Shown here piece after piece: positions 1 to 13,588 of a DNA stretch of 64,000 bases (positions are counted from its first letter, which is position 1; each line of letters starts with the position of its first letter). The position numbers and the translations under genes were made by a program. Source of the stretch: Ancylostoma caninum (Eukaryota > Nematoda > Chromadorea > Rhabditida > Ancylostomatidae); contig JBAJFG010000149.1 in assembly GCA_037903475.1 (NCBI GenBank), positions 186,001-250,000 on the forward strand. The letters are read 5' to 3'. The notes under the pieces were generated by a model that saw only the letters and a program-made list of their open reading frames with translations, did not search any database and was not told where the DNA came from.

Positions 1-1580
1 CACTTCCGGAATAAGCGAGTAGTGGCATTTGCCGATCCAGTAAACGGTAGAAAAGAGAGAGATGATCGCTCATGCTGGCATGCCCAAAGCTGTCAAAATG
101 TAGCGTGTCAGAAATTTTCTCTGCCAAAATGCACCTAATGAACCTGCCCCAAACTTGCCCTTGAATCAACCAAGTTTACCAAACTTACAAAGACTTCCAC
201 CTGCTGGCAAATGAACTGACTTCTTGCAGTATTTTTTTTTTTGGCAAGATTCTGAAGGTAGTGTTTCATCTCAGTATCGAGCCTGTGATATTATCAGACG
301 ACGCTGATCATAATGACATTAATATTCCCTTAAAGAAGTGCCTAAAACTTTTTTTTGGACCTCTCTTCCAGGAATGGCGCTGCAAGAGCTACACAGGGAA
401 GTGTGAAGTTTCGACATACTCTGTTAGTGGTGATCTGGATCACCGGTTCCTAACTTATACTAATTTCCTTTCAAACTACTGATGAAGCGGTCCAGCTCGC
501 GTGTTAAAAGAGATGTCACACAACTGATATATTTCTTTGCCCCGGGACAGAAAGTTTGAAAAGTGCATCTCTAGATTTCCATTCTTGTTCCTTCTCCATT
601 GAACTTCTTCGTAGCAAAAACTATCTCCTATAGTTAAATCATGCATTATAGAACTTCACATACTTGCTTTGATAACTGGGCAGCACGAACGTAGCACGAA
701 CGCGTTTCTGCAGCAGTAATGGTTCGGTTTCAGACCCCATTTTGAGCGTGGCTTTCCTATCGATTGCTGCGATTTTCCCCTTGATTGCTGCCATCCTGCC
801 CTCCAATGCTGCTGAAATCGGAGAGGACGTTAATGGCAGCACATAGATCTAGAATGGCAGCAACATCTGAGTTGAAAGGCAGTAATGCCCTGCTTTAGTC
901 CTGCCACTGCAGTGGCAATAACCGAGATATAGCTGGCTGGATAAGCGCTTCGCTTACCGCATGCCCAATCCAAATGAAGAGAAACAGTATAATCACGACG
1001 ATCAAAAAGACTCCATTTCCTATGAATTCATTTCTATACATAGAACACTACACTCATAGGACTAATAGAAATAACAACAGTAATGAACGTAAATGACCAC
1101 GCAACAATAGTAACATAACTTACTTCAAGGTTTGAGATAATAAGTCGTAAAAATATGGGCACAACTTCGTATTTTTTGCACGAGAACCTCAAAATTGAAA
1201 TTTTTGCTGAAACTTCGCCTGATGCGATCAATTGGGCAGTGCCGATATTTCTCCAAAATGGAAAAAAATAAGCCAGAATAAATACGGAAAGAATAGGTAG
1301 GTAAAAGCCTGAAAGATAAGGAAAAAAACAGCCTCTTGATGCTTCGAACGAGGTCATGGGGAGATCGAAATCTGGATCGTAGATTTGAGTCACGGATTAC
1401 TTGATGCACACAACGAAGAAGGCCCTTGCTCATTGTCGGTCCCATCCGAAAAATCGGCCACACGGCGTTTTTAGAAGAGCAATCAGTAATCACCAGTAAA
1501 AATGAATGGAGAATAAAGCAGTGCCCCCACTTACCTGCCTAGGCACTACATAGGCGGCGTCTTCGAAACAGACCATGGGG
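1..1580. other. Non-coding sequence, no gene recognised
   Basis: AT-rich sequence with only short, overlapping open frames on both strands that show no recognisable domain. Around 690-900 the words GCTGC/GCAGC recur (attgctgcgat, gctgccatcc, atggcagcaac), giving a loosely repetitive patch. No tRNA-like box A/box B pair and no transposon ends were seen. Confidence 0.5.
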
Positions 1581-1755
1581 CAATTTACATTAAATACGTG
1601 CGTCTGACGCTCGCATTCAAATGCTCGAAGAAGAGAAGGTGTCACCGCCGCGAGCCCGTAAATGCGTGCGTCTGAGCTGCGTCAGCAATGCGACTCGCCG
1701 TATCTTTCATTATTTAGACGTACGCGCGTCAAACGCACGCATCTAGTATAAATTG
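1581..1755 (-). repeat. MITE-like element, 'GTGCGTCTGACGC' family, copy 1
   Basis: A 175-bp element with imperfect terminal inverted repeats. The left end reads CAATTTACATTAAATACGTG; the reverse complement of the right end begins CAATTTATACTAGATGCGTG, and both continue into a GTGCGT..GACGC motif. The interior is unusually GC- and CpG-rich for the region and repeats the motif CGTGCGTCTGA. It matches in reverse orientation the sequence at 60340-60555 and the more decayed 60184-60325. It has no coding capacity, so it is a non-autonomous DNA element by structure. No clear target duplication could be defined. Confidence 0.6.
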
Positions 1756-3107
1756 CTGTTATATATCGAGAAACTGACAATTTCGAAAGTAGTTTGAATG
1801 GGACAGATGCGACTACGCTATGAGGACGATAGCTTCGCTGCGGGACCTGGGGCAGCAATTGCTGCACTCGTCGCCCCCCCCCCACCCAGTCGCAGGATTT
1901 GCTGCCCCCAGCGTGCAGGAGTAATTGCTGTCATCGCAGCAATGCCTGCGTTGGTCTCCATGTGGGCGTGGCCTAGCTAGTCATGCTGCGTTTCTCTTGC
2001 TCAGTTATCGGAGTTGTGTGGGAACCCCCGGAGTAGCTGAAATACGCACCCTCGCACTCTTCAAAAGGAACACTTTCAAAAAGTTGTTAAAGGAACACTT
2101 TCAAAAAGTGGTTCCCTAGCACTTTTGTAATTGCATATTTATTTATTCATTTTCTACACTTGAAGTGTGCTATCGAAGGTCATAGAAGAGATATCGATAT
2201 ACGCACCACTACGCAGTATATGACAAAGAAATCTAGTAAAAAGTCAATGCGATACAAGCAATGAGATTCTAAAAATAAAGCCGATTCAGTGATGTTATCC
2301 ATCGCGAGCGTATGATTCATCACATAGAGTAAAAGCTGCTAGAACTTCAATAGTGAAAGTACAGGTGAATTACCATAGAGAAGAAGCACTAGCAAGTTCA
2401 CCGAGACCGTACCATTACGTGAGATACTGGAATGTACCATGTATAATAATAACCAGCATATTCACTCTTATACGACTGGAATAAAACAGTAAGCAGCGAA
2501 GAGTCGGGAGAACCTCAAAGTAAAATATGTGTACCATTACGACTATCGTCGCCTGGGGATTATTGATGTATCGTTTCTTTTTCTTTCGAAATCTACTGTG
2601 TCCGAAGCTTTAAGAAGAACTTCAAAGCTAGTAATTCGCCCGTGTTCGCTCACAACTTGTAACTCCTCCCACCTACGTAACTGCAACTGACCCTAGGTCA
2701 AATATTTCCCCTGGAGCGCGCTGTCATGGCGATTAGCGAACGGCTTCATTGTGGTCGCGTGCGTGCGTTGGCCACAGAACAAGTATGTCATCAGAATGAT
2801 CGAATACATTTGTAAATTCACGCCAATGCCACTCAACGTCACCTCGCATTAGAACAGCTACAGCTCGTGCCACTGATGATCGTGCGAATTCTTTAAATCG
2901 CTACTAGCGATTGTGGATGACATTCACTATGACTCATTCTTGGATTTAAACAAAGAAGCTTGTGTAGAAAAGAAGTAACTATCAAAAAGCTTGAAATCAG
3001 CGAGAATTTTCGATAAGTAGTTGATATAATTAGGAAAGATAATGCGACTAAATTTTTTGTGATCGGAAATATATTGGATAACGGTGCTCGGTAGCGTTTT
3101 TGGGATC
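1756..3107. other. Non-coding sequence with a small G/C-rich stem
   Basis: No gene recognised. A short inverted repeat around 1849-1912 (CTGGGGCAGCAA paired with TTGCTGCCCCCAG) encloses a run of C. The remaining sequence is AT-rich with stops in all frames. Confidence 0.45.
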
Positions 3108-3274
3108 GGATACATCGATGGGCGTAAGGGTCGTCCTATAGGTATAAGTGTGGTTACCCGTGGGTAACCATACCCACGTATGACTAAGTACGTAGATGGG
3201 TGCCAGACAAAGGGTAAATTGTAAATTTGGGTACATTAACATGGTTGCCATGGGTAATCTCAACTACTCATCTG
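3108..3274 (+). repeat. MITE-like 'ACCCATGGGTA' family, copy 1 (degenerate)
   Basis: About 167 bp sharing order and spacing of motifs with copies at 14100-14262 and 36796-36962: GGATACATCGATG at the start, TAGATGGGT and AAAGGGTAAAT plus TTGGGTACATTAACA in the middle, and CCATGGGTAAT near the end. The terminal GGATGCAT repeat seen in the other copies is mutated here. Non-coding. Confidence 0.5.
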
Positions 3275-5366
3275 GGTTCAGAAGGCGTTATTCTGGGATA
3301 AGATTCATGAACGTGTAGCTGTGCAAAACCACACCAGCAACGCTTACCTACCCTGCATGGCAAGCTAGCACACTGATCATTGCTTGTTATACTGCAATGG
3401 CAAAACCAGTAACATTTGCTTCCTGCTAAGAATTCTCTTCGTGTCTCCGTTCTGCATTGCATATCGCCGCGTCAAATTTGAAGCGTATCAACCGTAAATA
3501 TCACCATAGTTTCATGAGCCCCAGACCTGGATGGTGGACGTGGCTGAAAACAGAACTACCTCGCACCATTGTTTCGTGTCTTTTTTGATATCCATACAGA
3601 TAGTTCTGGAAAGGCATATGGACAACGGACAACTGTCCCAAGTGGCTTAGTGCTTCTTTGCAAGTGCGGCGGAATTCCCCTACGCAGTAGACGGTGTTCT
3701 CACTATCAGTTTTACAGCGAGAGACGATTGTGTACAGTATTCGGCGTTGTTGTGAATGAACGTCTGAATGACGTCATGATGCATCGTGTTGAGGTGTGAA
3801 AGCGGAAAACCCAAAACACACCACTCCTTCCACAAACATTCGACGCAGTACTGGTTCTGCCGAGTCGAGCAGCTTATAGAGCCGGCAGAACCAGTGCTGT
3901 CGCGAGCTAAGTCGATTGCACTCGATGGAAATGCGTCCACAGTTCGTTTTGTAGCGCCGCCACCCATAGTTGGTTGTCTACATAACGCGGACAGGTTTCA
4001 AGTTATGGTTGTTTGTCGTTCCTGCTAATATGACCCCGTGCCGATCAAAAAGTAATCATGTGTCTGTGTCGCAGTAGGGGTTACTCCTGCGAAATTTGGA
4101 TCCGCGGAGACGCGTTATCCCAGAACGGATGACTTTTCTTGAACGAAAATCGAAATAAATACGTCCTGGCTATTACATCCTTGCTATGCTCACATTGCTA
4201 TGTACTTCATTTCTTTTATACGTCTTTATTTTTTATACATCACATAACCAATTTTTTTTGCATTATTTCCAGGTATTATATGACAATGATATACAACACA
4301 TTACATTGTTTTTTTTTTCAAATATATTACATTGCTCACATAACTGTCCCTTACCTTACTATGGATATCAGTGCAGGAGTGGCAAGCCAGCTGGGAGGGG
4401 CGTGGGATAAAAGTAGTAACTCCGCCACTTTAGAGACCCGGATGGAATATAAAAGGTACCAAAAACAAAAAAGTTCAATGTTCGATAATAGAAAAAATAT
4501 TTAAAAAGTAATAATGAGAACTAGCAATTAGAAATATGTAGTTTAGCACAGAATTTTTATTTGTTTTATAAAGTAGTTTCGAAAACCCGGCAACCCAATT
4601 TTCGGGAGGTACCGCACACCCTCCTCCCCTCCCTGGATTCCCCACTGTTGCTTAATGGTAATACTATTCAAGATAGTAGAATATAAATTCTTTTGATTTG
4701 GGTACGCCTACTCTGTATCAGCGAAAAGCGACTACGTTCCCTAGAACACATACGAATGAATGGCGGGAGGGGCGTGGTCTAGCCATCCCAATTTTTAAGT
4801 TTTCTCATCGTACCCACCCCCACTTCATTTGTTCTTCAATCCAGTTTTCCATATTAGTAGATTATTTCCATGAGTTCAACCTCCCTAGGAACAAGACCTG
4901 ACAAACAGAGTGAGAGAAAAAAAGAAAACAAGTGACTGATGTAAAAAATGCCCCGTTAACTTCTATTTACTCATTTGTTTACTAGCTTCACAGCTATATA
5001 ACAATGACGGCAATAAAACAAAAAAGGAAGACGGACATAAATTGTCGAGATAGTCAGACAGGTAGACGTCAAGGCGGAGTGAGCAATGGGAAAAGTAGCT
5101 GAAAAGGCCCGCATTTTTTCATTTTCTTTGCTGAGATTCTTCACTAAATTGATGCGGTCTTTATCAGTTCCACATCTCACTGAAAACATCCAAGGAACCG
5201 AAATGTGGAAAACCAAAACTGTAAATTTAAGAAGCATACATAACTAGCATTTATGTACATTTGATTTTAAGTTTACGTAAATTTGATGAGAAACCTACTG
5301 AAATACGAACATTTTCCTTGATCCTCCATTTTTAAAAAAATTTCTCTTAAAGTTAAGCTCTTCAAT
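3275..5366. other. Non-coding sequence
   Basis: No gene recognised. Open frames at 3570-4030 on both strands overlap each other and resemble nothing. A 12-bp hairpin lies at 3850-3895. From 4140 the sequence is strongly AT-rich with homopolymer runs. Confidence 0.45.
3850..3895. repeat. Perfect 12-bp inverted repeat (hairpin)
   Basis: ACTGGTTCTGCC at 3850-3861 pairs exactly with GGCAGAACCAGT at 3884-3895 around a 22-nt loop. With mismatches the stem extends outward (CAGTACTGG against CAGCACTGG on the opposite strand). No function is evident. Confidence 0.6.
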
Positions 5367-6197
5367 TATTCATTCATTCTTTCATTCATTCATTCATTCA
5401 TTCATTCATTCATTCATTCATTCATTCACACATTCATTCATTCATTCATTCGTTCATTCATTCATTCATTCATTCATTCATTCATTCATTCATTCATTCG
5501 TTCATTCATTCATTCATTCATTCATTCACTGCATTTATTCATTCGTTCATTCATTCATTCATTCATTCATTCATCAGGTTCATTCATTCATTCATTCATT
5601 CATTCATTCATTCATTCATTCATTCATTCATTCATTCATCAGGTTCATTCATTCATTCATGCATTCATTCATTCATTCATCAGGTTCATTCATTCATTCA
5701 TCAGGTTCATTCATTCATTCATTCATTCATTCATTCATTCATTCATTCATTCATTCATTCATTCATTCATTCATTCATTCATCAGGTTCATTCATTCATT
5801 CATTCATTCGTTCATTCATTCATTCATTCATTCATTCATCGGGTTCATTCATTCATTCATCAGGTTCATTCATTCATTCATGCATTCATTCATTCATTCA
5901 TTCGTTCATTCATTCATTCATTCATTCATTCATTCATTCATTCATTCATTCATTAGGTTCACTCATTCATTCATCAGGTTCATTCATTAATTCATTCGTT
6001 CATTCATTCATTCATGCATTCATTCATTCATTCATTCGTTCATTCATTCATTCATTCATTCATTCATTCATTCATTCATTCATTCATTCATTCATTCATT
6101 CATTCATTCATTAGGTTCACTCATTCATTCATCAGGTTCATTCATTCATTCATTCATTCATTCATTCATTCATTCATTCATTCATTCATTCATTCAT
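5367..6197. repeat. (ATTC)n tetranucleotide array 1 with internal variants
   Basis: An 830-bp array of the tetramer ATTC. The pure tetramer is interrupted by recurrent variants ATCAGGTTC, ATTCGTTC, CATGCATTC and ATTAGGTTCACTC. The last compound variant occurs at about 5952 and again at about 6112 with the same neighbours, which shows internal segmental duplication. Because 12 nt encode four residues (Phe-Ile-His-Ser) with no stop, one strand carries long open frames; these are products of the repeat, not genes. Confidence 0.97.
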
Positions 6198-9100
6198 CCT
6201 GTTGTGGCCATCAGGCAAATTAGATGGAAAGTTCGCCATAAGGAGCAGAACGGTAACATAGAAAATGAGAGGAGTGAATTAGAGTACTTACAATCCCATT
6301 GCTGGAGTTAATATAGCTAGAAAAGTGGGGTTCTAGAATTTTTTAGTGTAGATCAAAAGGTGTTCAGTAGTAAATCAAACATGCTAAATCAACCAATCAG
6401 CTAGGGACAATAGAAGGTCCTACAAAAAATTCAGACATTCACAAATTTATTTATTTATTTATTATTTCACTGTTCGTTCACTAACTGATTCGTTGAGCAG
6501 TTTTTTGTGATGGCCCATTCATTCACATGCTGCGCTTGTATCACATTATTGTTCTTTACAATTTTTTTCAGCCCTTCGCTCCTTCAGAATCCGAACAATT
6601 TACTCGTTTTTTTTATTTCCCTTCTTCTGCGTTCTATGCACTCTTCCGGTCATTTTTCGTTTTCTCCGCATTCCAGCAATCATTCCCTTCTTGCGCTGTG
6701 TTTTAATGCATTCTCTCACTTTCTTTTACATTAAGTCACTGTCCTTCCTCCATTCGTGCACTAATTCAATCTTCAATCACAAACAAGCTCACACACACAT
6801 GGAACCTTGTTGGTTGACAAACAGTCGCTGACGTCGTTAATTCGAGTCAAAGACGGAAATGTGACAGTGCGATTTTTGTTTCTTTCCAGCGTATCTGTCA
6901 ATGAACAATCAATTTATGGAATCAGAAAAAAAACTCAGAGAAAATCAAGCTACTTGGTCAGCTTAAGGACCCCCTGGAGAGCTTCATTCTTAGATACTCT
7001 GGATTCGTTTTTGAAAACCATATAAGGCGTTGAGTGTTTGTTTTTTTTTTTTGAGATTAAGAACGACTTTTTTTCCGTCGTTACTCCGCAGTTGACTAAT
7101 AAATAATAATGAATAAAGACTTTGAAGAATCGTTAGTTTTTTCGTGAAAAAATATTGTTGTTGGCTTTGAACGGAATTCAGCAAACTAGTCTATAACTGT
7201 GCCTTTGTCGAATACCACTGAATCAGGTGTCAGGATATCTTTTATTTTTTTTTTTATTCTTTGAGTTGTTCCCGCTAGAATTTTACTAACTCCTTCGATT
7301 GTTGATCCACAGCGGTCGGTTTGCGTGATTTTGTTTCTCAGCAGCGAAGCCTCAGGCAGCATGAGGATTTACAGGCGACAACAGCCAAACTGATTCCGTG
7401 ACACGCGACGCGCCTGTTTGCGTCGCGGCAGGGTCTACGCCGTACATGTGCTGTGTGAGGAGAACTCCTAACTTCGTTTTTAGTTATTCCTTATAGGCAT
7501 ATTCCTTAGTTTAGAATCCGTATAAGGGTAATGCACGAAACGGATACTAAACGTATCGAACACAAATAGATACTCCATAATACATATATACCCTTTCGAA
7601 TCCTTGAAAATCCCCGAAAATTTCATTACGATTAAAAATCTAATTTTATAATTCGTATCAGAACTTCAAATCTATTGACTTCAAAGTGTTATGCTCATTT
7701 CTTCTTCTTTCTTCGGGACTCTCAACTGCAAACCACATCTGAACCTGGCCTTGAGAACTTGTTAATATTCATCTCATTTCATTCGTATTTTCTTATGAAA
7801 TATCCGTTTAAGGAAGAAGAATAAGCTGTTCATCTGACTGGTCATGGCAAGATCTCCATTGTCAAACGTAGTGCAACAACTTGTGAACTCAATATACCTC
7901 AAAAATGAGTATTTAGCCCCATCGAATTTTGTCTGACCCACTAGGGAGCTAAACAAGCGATTACTAATCGAGAAGTTCGCTGAGTACACGATCGCCGCGG
8001 CTGGTCGGGTGCGATTTCAAGGACAACGCGCTGCGCTCCCGTTTCACTTCGCTGTCCGTCCGCTTTTTTTGGATTTGTTTCTTTTTCGGGAGTGGCATCA
8101 ACGCTGGACAAAGTTCATCGGGGTTTCATTATTCATGCTTCCATAGTTCACAAGACTGTTTGCCACATTTCCCCATTTTTATTTCCTTCCAAATTCCTTC
8201 GCCTAAAAATTCCTCAAAGAAGTGGACCTAGAGGGTCCTCAATATTGAGAAGTAGTGCTTATGCTCAGTTCCACCGGTTTTCGTTGATTTTTCTAATTTT
8301 TAACGCGGCTCTTCCACCTCCTCCTCCCATTTATTCCCAGCACATCTTCACTCATAATCGTGCCACTTCGCCGGTGCGGTACTCTCGCGAAAGCGTCCAC
8401 TGTTCATGCGATTAGAGGTACAAGTTGTTTTTTCCGACTATTGCGTGGATGTTCCCGTACGATCGACGAGCGGCTCCACCGTCCTCGTCGTCGTCGCCAC
8501 TCGACTTCTTCTATGCCGCACCGGTCGTTATTGTTCTCAGCGTAATGCATTTCACTTAGACTCGGAAGAAGTGACTTTTTGATGCGCTCGTCTCGTCGAC
8601 TTACCGCTGTCTTCTCGTTGATTTACTGGTTTTTCGATTGCATCTCTAATTGCGACTTTGTGACTTTGTTTTTCACAAGTATGTGGTGTTAAATGGACGA
8701 AAAAATCATTTTTCACTAATTTTCATTCATCTGCACATCTTCATTTTTGATTTCTTCTTGTCTTTCATCCTGTCGGTGCATTACTTGACAATTCCTCTGA
8801 TGCTCGACATAAGTGGGCCTCAACATCCGAACAATGTTGCATGTTCAGAGCTAAAACCTGACCCAATCCATAACATAAGTTGAGGTGTCTGTACGATTAT
8901 CAGACACTTACCACCCGCGGCGCGTCAGGCCCCGGTACAACACTAGAAGGAAAGTGCTGTTCTCAGTCTTTCCTCAATAAGGATAGCTGAGCTTGAATCT
9001 AAAGTGATCAATAAGACGCCGTAATGGCCTAGGACATCTTTTAAACCAAGTACGGCTGTTTTGGAATGGGCCGAAAAGGGTAAAACGGCTTGACGCTGCG

Positions 9101-11624
9101 CGTGTGGGTGGTAAGTGTCCGTAGACGTGTCTGTATATGTCCCTGCACTCCTCTTCATTGTTTGCAATTTTACCTCCATGCCCCCCCCCCCCTTCAAAAG
9201 TGAAGGCCGCCCTCCTACCTCCGCAAAAAAAGTGAAGGTGGGAGGAATACGAAACTCCGGGTATTCACCTATGTTTTTAAGAACAATTTCCATCTAGGAA
9301 ATTCGTGCATGCTGTCACGTTCAGCAGTGTGGGTAGAATTTTGACACTTTCAAGAACTTTCAGAAAATGTCAGTGTAACATTGCACTCTTTCTGCATTTT
9401 GTTAAATATAACTGTAAGAACGTTCAATTTTATCACCTTTCAGTCTAGAAAAAGCACAAAACTATAAAAAAAATAGTGTGAAAATGTGAAATCCGAAAAC
9501 GCAAGTGGAAGCATATGGAATCTTCATTTAAGAGCAAACCGGAGGATGAACTCCTCATAGATGAGCCACCAGGTCCCGAAAAAAATGACTTTTCCTTCAA
9601 CACCCATGAAAATTTCTGGGACAGTTGCGGTTTTTGATGAGCGGACGGATTCTCCTGCAACAGTTTTTATCTGTGCTTTGTCCGAGAGACTCATCCTAAT
9701 GGAGGGATGTCTTACATTCTGATCAGAAAGCCCGGATGAGCAGGGAGTTCGATAAGTTTCCGAAGGTGATCATGAATCCCACCATTGAACGATTAGCCAC
9801 TTGTGTGAAGGAGGACGAAGTGTGAACGTGCTACGGTGAATCCGAGCACATAAATATCAATGGGATTCACGAAAAACTGAGCTGAGATTTTTCACCACTT
9901 GGTTAGCGTGATTAGTTATCAGGGCACAGCATGTGGTGGTCATTGACCAGCAGGCCTTAGTAGGCATTGATCATATTCAGGGAAACTTAGTTCCAGCGTC
10001 CGAGACGATGTGATGCGATCGATACATTATACGATTGATACTTTGGTTCATACTAGATGTGTGCCCACTGATAGCCATAGTTTCCACTCTTGCCGATTTC
10101 TGAAGGATTCCCCTTGAAGGGTGGTCAACGCTATATGCGTACTCTGGATGAAAATGCCGCACAGCCGAGTTGAGGCCGCGAGCCAGTACTTCTAACCTTC
10201 GTTTGAAATGCGTCAGGGCAGCGATTGGTTCTATCCTTCATGAAACAAATTGGTGCTTGCCGAACACACTCACCTAATATGAACTGTACTGTAAAACACT
10301 CTAAATCTGCTGTAAATCACTGCAAATACGGACTGTAAATCAGTTCATCCTTCCTTTATCTCCAGTGACAATCAGGTGTTGCTCTTCCTGTAGGTGCCGT
10401 ATCCTGTTGAAATTTTGGCTGTGGATGTGCACTAAACGAACAGTTATCCCCCCAAGACGGCATCCTTCGTTTTCGAGAAACCGTCTTCGTTTTTGGAAGA
10501 AACTGTCAGAGGGAGCGGAGCGGGGGAGGGGGGGGGGAGTGGAGGCATGGTTGGCAGGATTCGTCTGTCATTGAAAATCCTAGCCCAGCTGATGATCGAT
10601 TGTATTTAATTTAGGAAATTCACCTTGCTTTCCAATCCTAGTGCTTTTCCGTAACCTGCGGATTTCGCATACTCTTTGCAGGAGATTATTTTTTTTATCT
10701 CTTTTATTTATTCACGACAACAAGGTGCGCCAACACAACAAGTGCCATAAAGAGGCATAATTTATGATTCATGACCTTCCATCGAATTTATTGCAGGTCT
10801 TTCTCATGAGTCAGTTTTATTGTCTGGCATAGACGATATGCATTCGGTCTCGTTTCTGGCATAGCTTCCTGAAAAGATATTTCATGACACAATCACCTGC
10901 ATTTTCCAGCTTACGGGGCTGTCTATATAAACCGCCTACCGCTAGAAATAAACTCTTATGAGACATGGGTGGAACCTGGAAGAGAGTGCCCACCTGTTTC
11001 ATATCTATGCGGAGAATGTTTTCTTGTCACTATTCGTCAGTTCATAGACACCTTTTGATCAAAAGTAGATAATATCGCGCCCGTTTACAAAACACGCACT
11101 GTAGCACACCACCTGCAGAGCTGAGTGTTCCCCGGCGTTTGGTACACCTTGTTTTTGCGCACGCGTCCGAACTAATCAGCTTATGGTGGATTCCGAAGCA
11201 TTCAATACGCATTTGTTTTCGGAAATTTCTAAAAATATTGTATACATTAGTTATTCGCGGTTATACATATTCTATATGCGCTATCCCTCAAATTGTGGAT
11301 GGGCTTAAATTGATGGGAGTCTGCAAAATAACTTCTGAGTTCTGCATTTTGATATGTGCTGGAGGGGTTTTTAGACTTAGTGGTTTATAGTTTTCCAGGG
11401 AAGTTTTATTGCTGTCCTTCAAAGTTCTGAGGTGTCTGAACTTCAATCTTTCAACTTCCGGACGGAGGAGGAGGGTGTTCAACACCGTGCTCATGATCGA
11501 ATACGAATAATGGGCTTAATATGCAACCCCAATTAATTTTTTATAAGCGAAATGACTAGTCCAACTAAACTTCATAGACTGCAAATTTTCATATTCCTAC
11601 TTAGAAGAAGCAATCTCTGCAACC
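6198..11624. other. Gene-free stretch; pyrimidine-rich and repeat-relic sequence
   Basis: No gene recognised in 5.4 kb. 6500-6780 is C/T-rich. 8330-8530 is GC-richer, with short open frames on both strands and no domain. 8940-9300 contains an open frame on the minus strand and a C11 run near 9181; the sequence has the look of an interspersed repeat but no partner occurs in this window. 10510-10540 has a G-rich run. Confidence 0.4.
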
Positions 11625-11949
11625 TTTCATTCATTCATTCATTCATTCATTCATTCATTCATTCATTCATTCATTCATTCATTCATTCATTCATTCATTC
11701 ATTCATTCATTCATTCATTCATTCCACTCCGTTCATTCATTCATTCATTCATTCATTCATTCATTCATTCATTCATTCATTCATTCATTCATTCATTCAT
11801 TCATTCATCTATCCATTCATTCATTTATTCATTCATTCATTCATTCATTCATTCATTCATTCATTCATTCATTCATTCATTCATTCATTCATTCATTCAT
11901 CCATTCATTCACTCAACCATTCATTCATTCATTCATTCATTCATTCATT
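11625..11949. repeat. (ATTC)n tetranucleotide array 2
   Basis: About 325 bp of ATTC tetramers, interrupted by ATTCCACTCCGTTC near 11721 and by CATCTATCC, CATTTATTC and ATCCATTCACTCAACC further on. The CCACTCCG interruption is also found in array 3 at about 27757. The open frame across it is an artefact of the repeat. Confidence 0.97.
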
Positions 11950-13588
11950 AGTTGTATTATAAAGTACTAAAACAAAGAATTATAAAGGTGTTACAGTGCT
12001 ATATTTCCTTTGCTACGACATTCGAATCCAGTTACTGCCATGTTTGGGATTAACGTAATTTTTGACCTTCCAATGATGGTCAGATTATTATTTCTCGTGG
12101 ATCGAAAACTGTGAAAACTGCGAATAATAGCGAGGTTGTGGCATTACACATATGAATTCACGTTTGGATGACTCTCAGCAAATCTAGAATAGCGGCGCTT
12201 ATATTATTGTTGTTTTTATTTATGTTTGAATACAATTCGAACATATTGCCTGTAATTTAAGGGCTGCACACCATCTGATCTGCCTTGAGAGATTTGTGAA
12301 CATGAGATAAACTGTGAACCAAAGAAAAAAATTCAGAAAACAGCAGAATCCCTTTTTTGCTTATCTATTCAATGATCCTCCAAATCTCTGTAGATAACCA
12401 GCGCCATCTGGAAGTAGACATCGCAGTTCACCTCGGAGCACTATCACTACATGTGCTAGTGGGGACATATTGGGTAACGCCAAGGGGACAATTTTGTTTT
12501 TTTTTTCCTATTCCGTAAAAATTCCTCCCTACTAAGTTTTGATAGTTCTTTGTGTCCTAGCACTAGGCCGTTTACTTCCTCTTTGTCTTCAGTCCATAAA
12601 ATCAAAAACCTGTTGGAAATTCACCAAAGTCTTCTTAAATAGTTCTTTAGTACCAATTGTTTCGCGGAAAATCCTTCCACACTCTGATTTCTTCATCTCT
12701 GACGTCTTTGCGTGCAAGAACGCATTATGGTCTGTCCACTACTAAAACACTAAAAGCCTTGAGTAAAAGGTCATCTTTCACCATTAATGGCGTCTGAAAA
12801 ACCAAATCATTGTTAGTTTCTCGTTTGGCAAAGTGTTCTGACCAAGTGGGATCGCCGTTTCCTCTGTCATTGTCACTTTCTGCCCAGTTATCAGCTGTGA
12901 TCACGTGTGACAGTGGAATTTCCGCGTGTGAAAACACTGTTTACTGTCATCTCCAATTTCTATCCTTCAAAATAAGCGTCGATCCATCATATCACCACCT
13001 TCATTCACCTGTACTCAGACTCATCCATCATATGGCGAAGAAACTCGTCCACCACTTCGTTGTGGACTTTTGTAGCAGAATTTTCACTGCAGTGCGTGGT
13101 GTTTTCGCGCATTCCTTCACGGAACTGCCACTCCCACGACTTGGCAACTCTCCAGCTGCCTGTCTGTCTCCTTTCCGCGTTTCCGGTTCTTGATTCGCTG
13201 GAGTTTGTCGCTTCTCATTTGAAGGCGATTATAGCCCTTCTATTTAGGGAACGCGTATGGATGCTTGGCATTCCTGGATGTTATCCAGTTCTGCATAATC
13301 TCACTTTTCTTGAACAGAGGCTCTGCAAGATCTTGGAAGTTCTATCATGGGGGCGGGGGGGGGGAGTAGTTTTTGCTACTCTCATATGGGATTCATAAAA
13401 TTGATAGGAGAAAAACAGGAATGTTTGGGAGATAAAAAAGGAAATTCGACAACATCGATGCAGGAGAGAGGCAAGATTTTAATGTTTTCATCACGGTTAA
13501 ACTTGAGCATAGAGGTCCCCCCCCAGGAAAATAAAACTCCTATGTGTTCCTACCCATGGCTACTCATCGGCACAAAAGTCAATTTTTC
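11950..13588. other. Mostly non-coding; possible exon on the minus strand
   Basis: No recognised gene. Open frames occur on both strands between 12725 and 13222; the minus-strand candidate exon is listed separately. 13354-13365 is a G-rich run. Confidence 0.35.
13012..13218 (-). CDS. Possible internal exon, unknown protein
   Basis: On the minus strand a frame is open for about 68 codons, from just after a TGA near 13221 to a GT donor at 13009-13010 (sequence TACAG|GTGAAT). The encoded peptide is hydrophilic and well mixed; for example it ends VVDEFLRHMMDESEYR. A strong nematode-type acceptor (GGTTTTTCAG) lies about 210 bases further along the minus strand, near 12795, but joining to it gives a stop after two codons. 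The upstream acceptor is weak. A plus-strand frame is open across the same bases, so chance is a real alternative. I recognise no family; low confidence. Confidence 0.2.

Noticed and set aside
5659..6223. Long open frames encoding Phe-Ile-His-Ser repeats as a possible repeat protein
   Set aside because: They follow necessarily from a pure ATTC tetramer array and recur in arrays 2 and 3; there is no start context, splice site or non-repeat domain.
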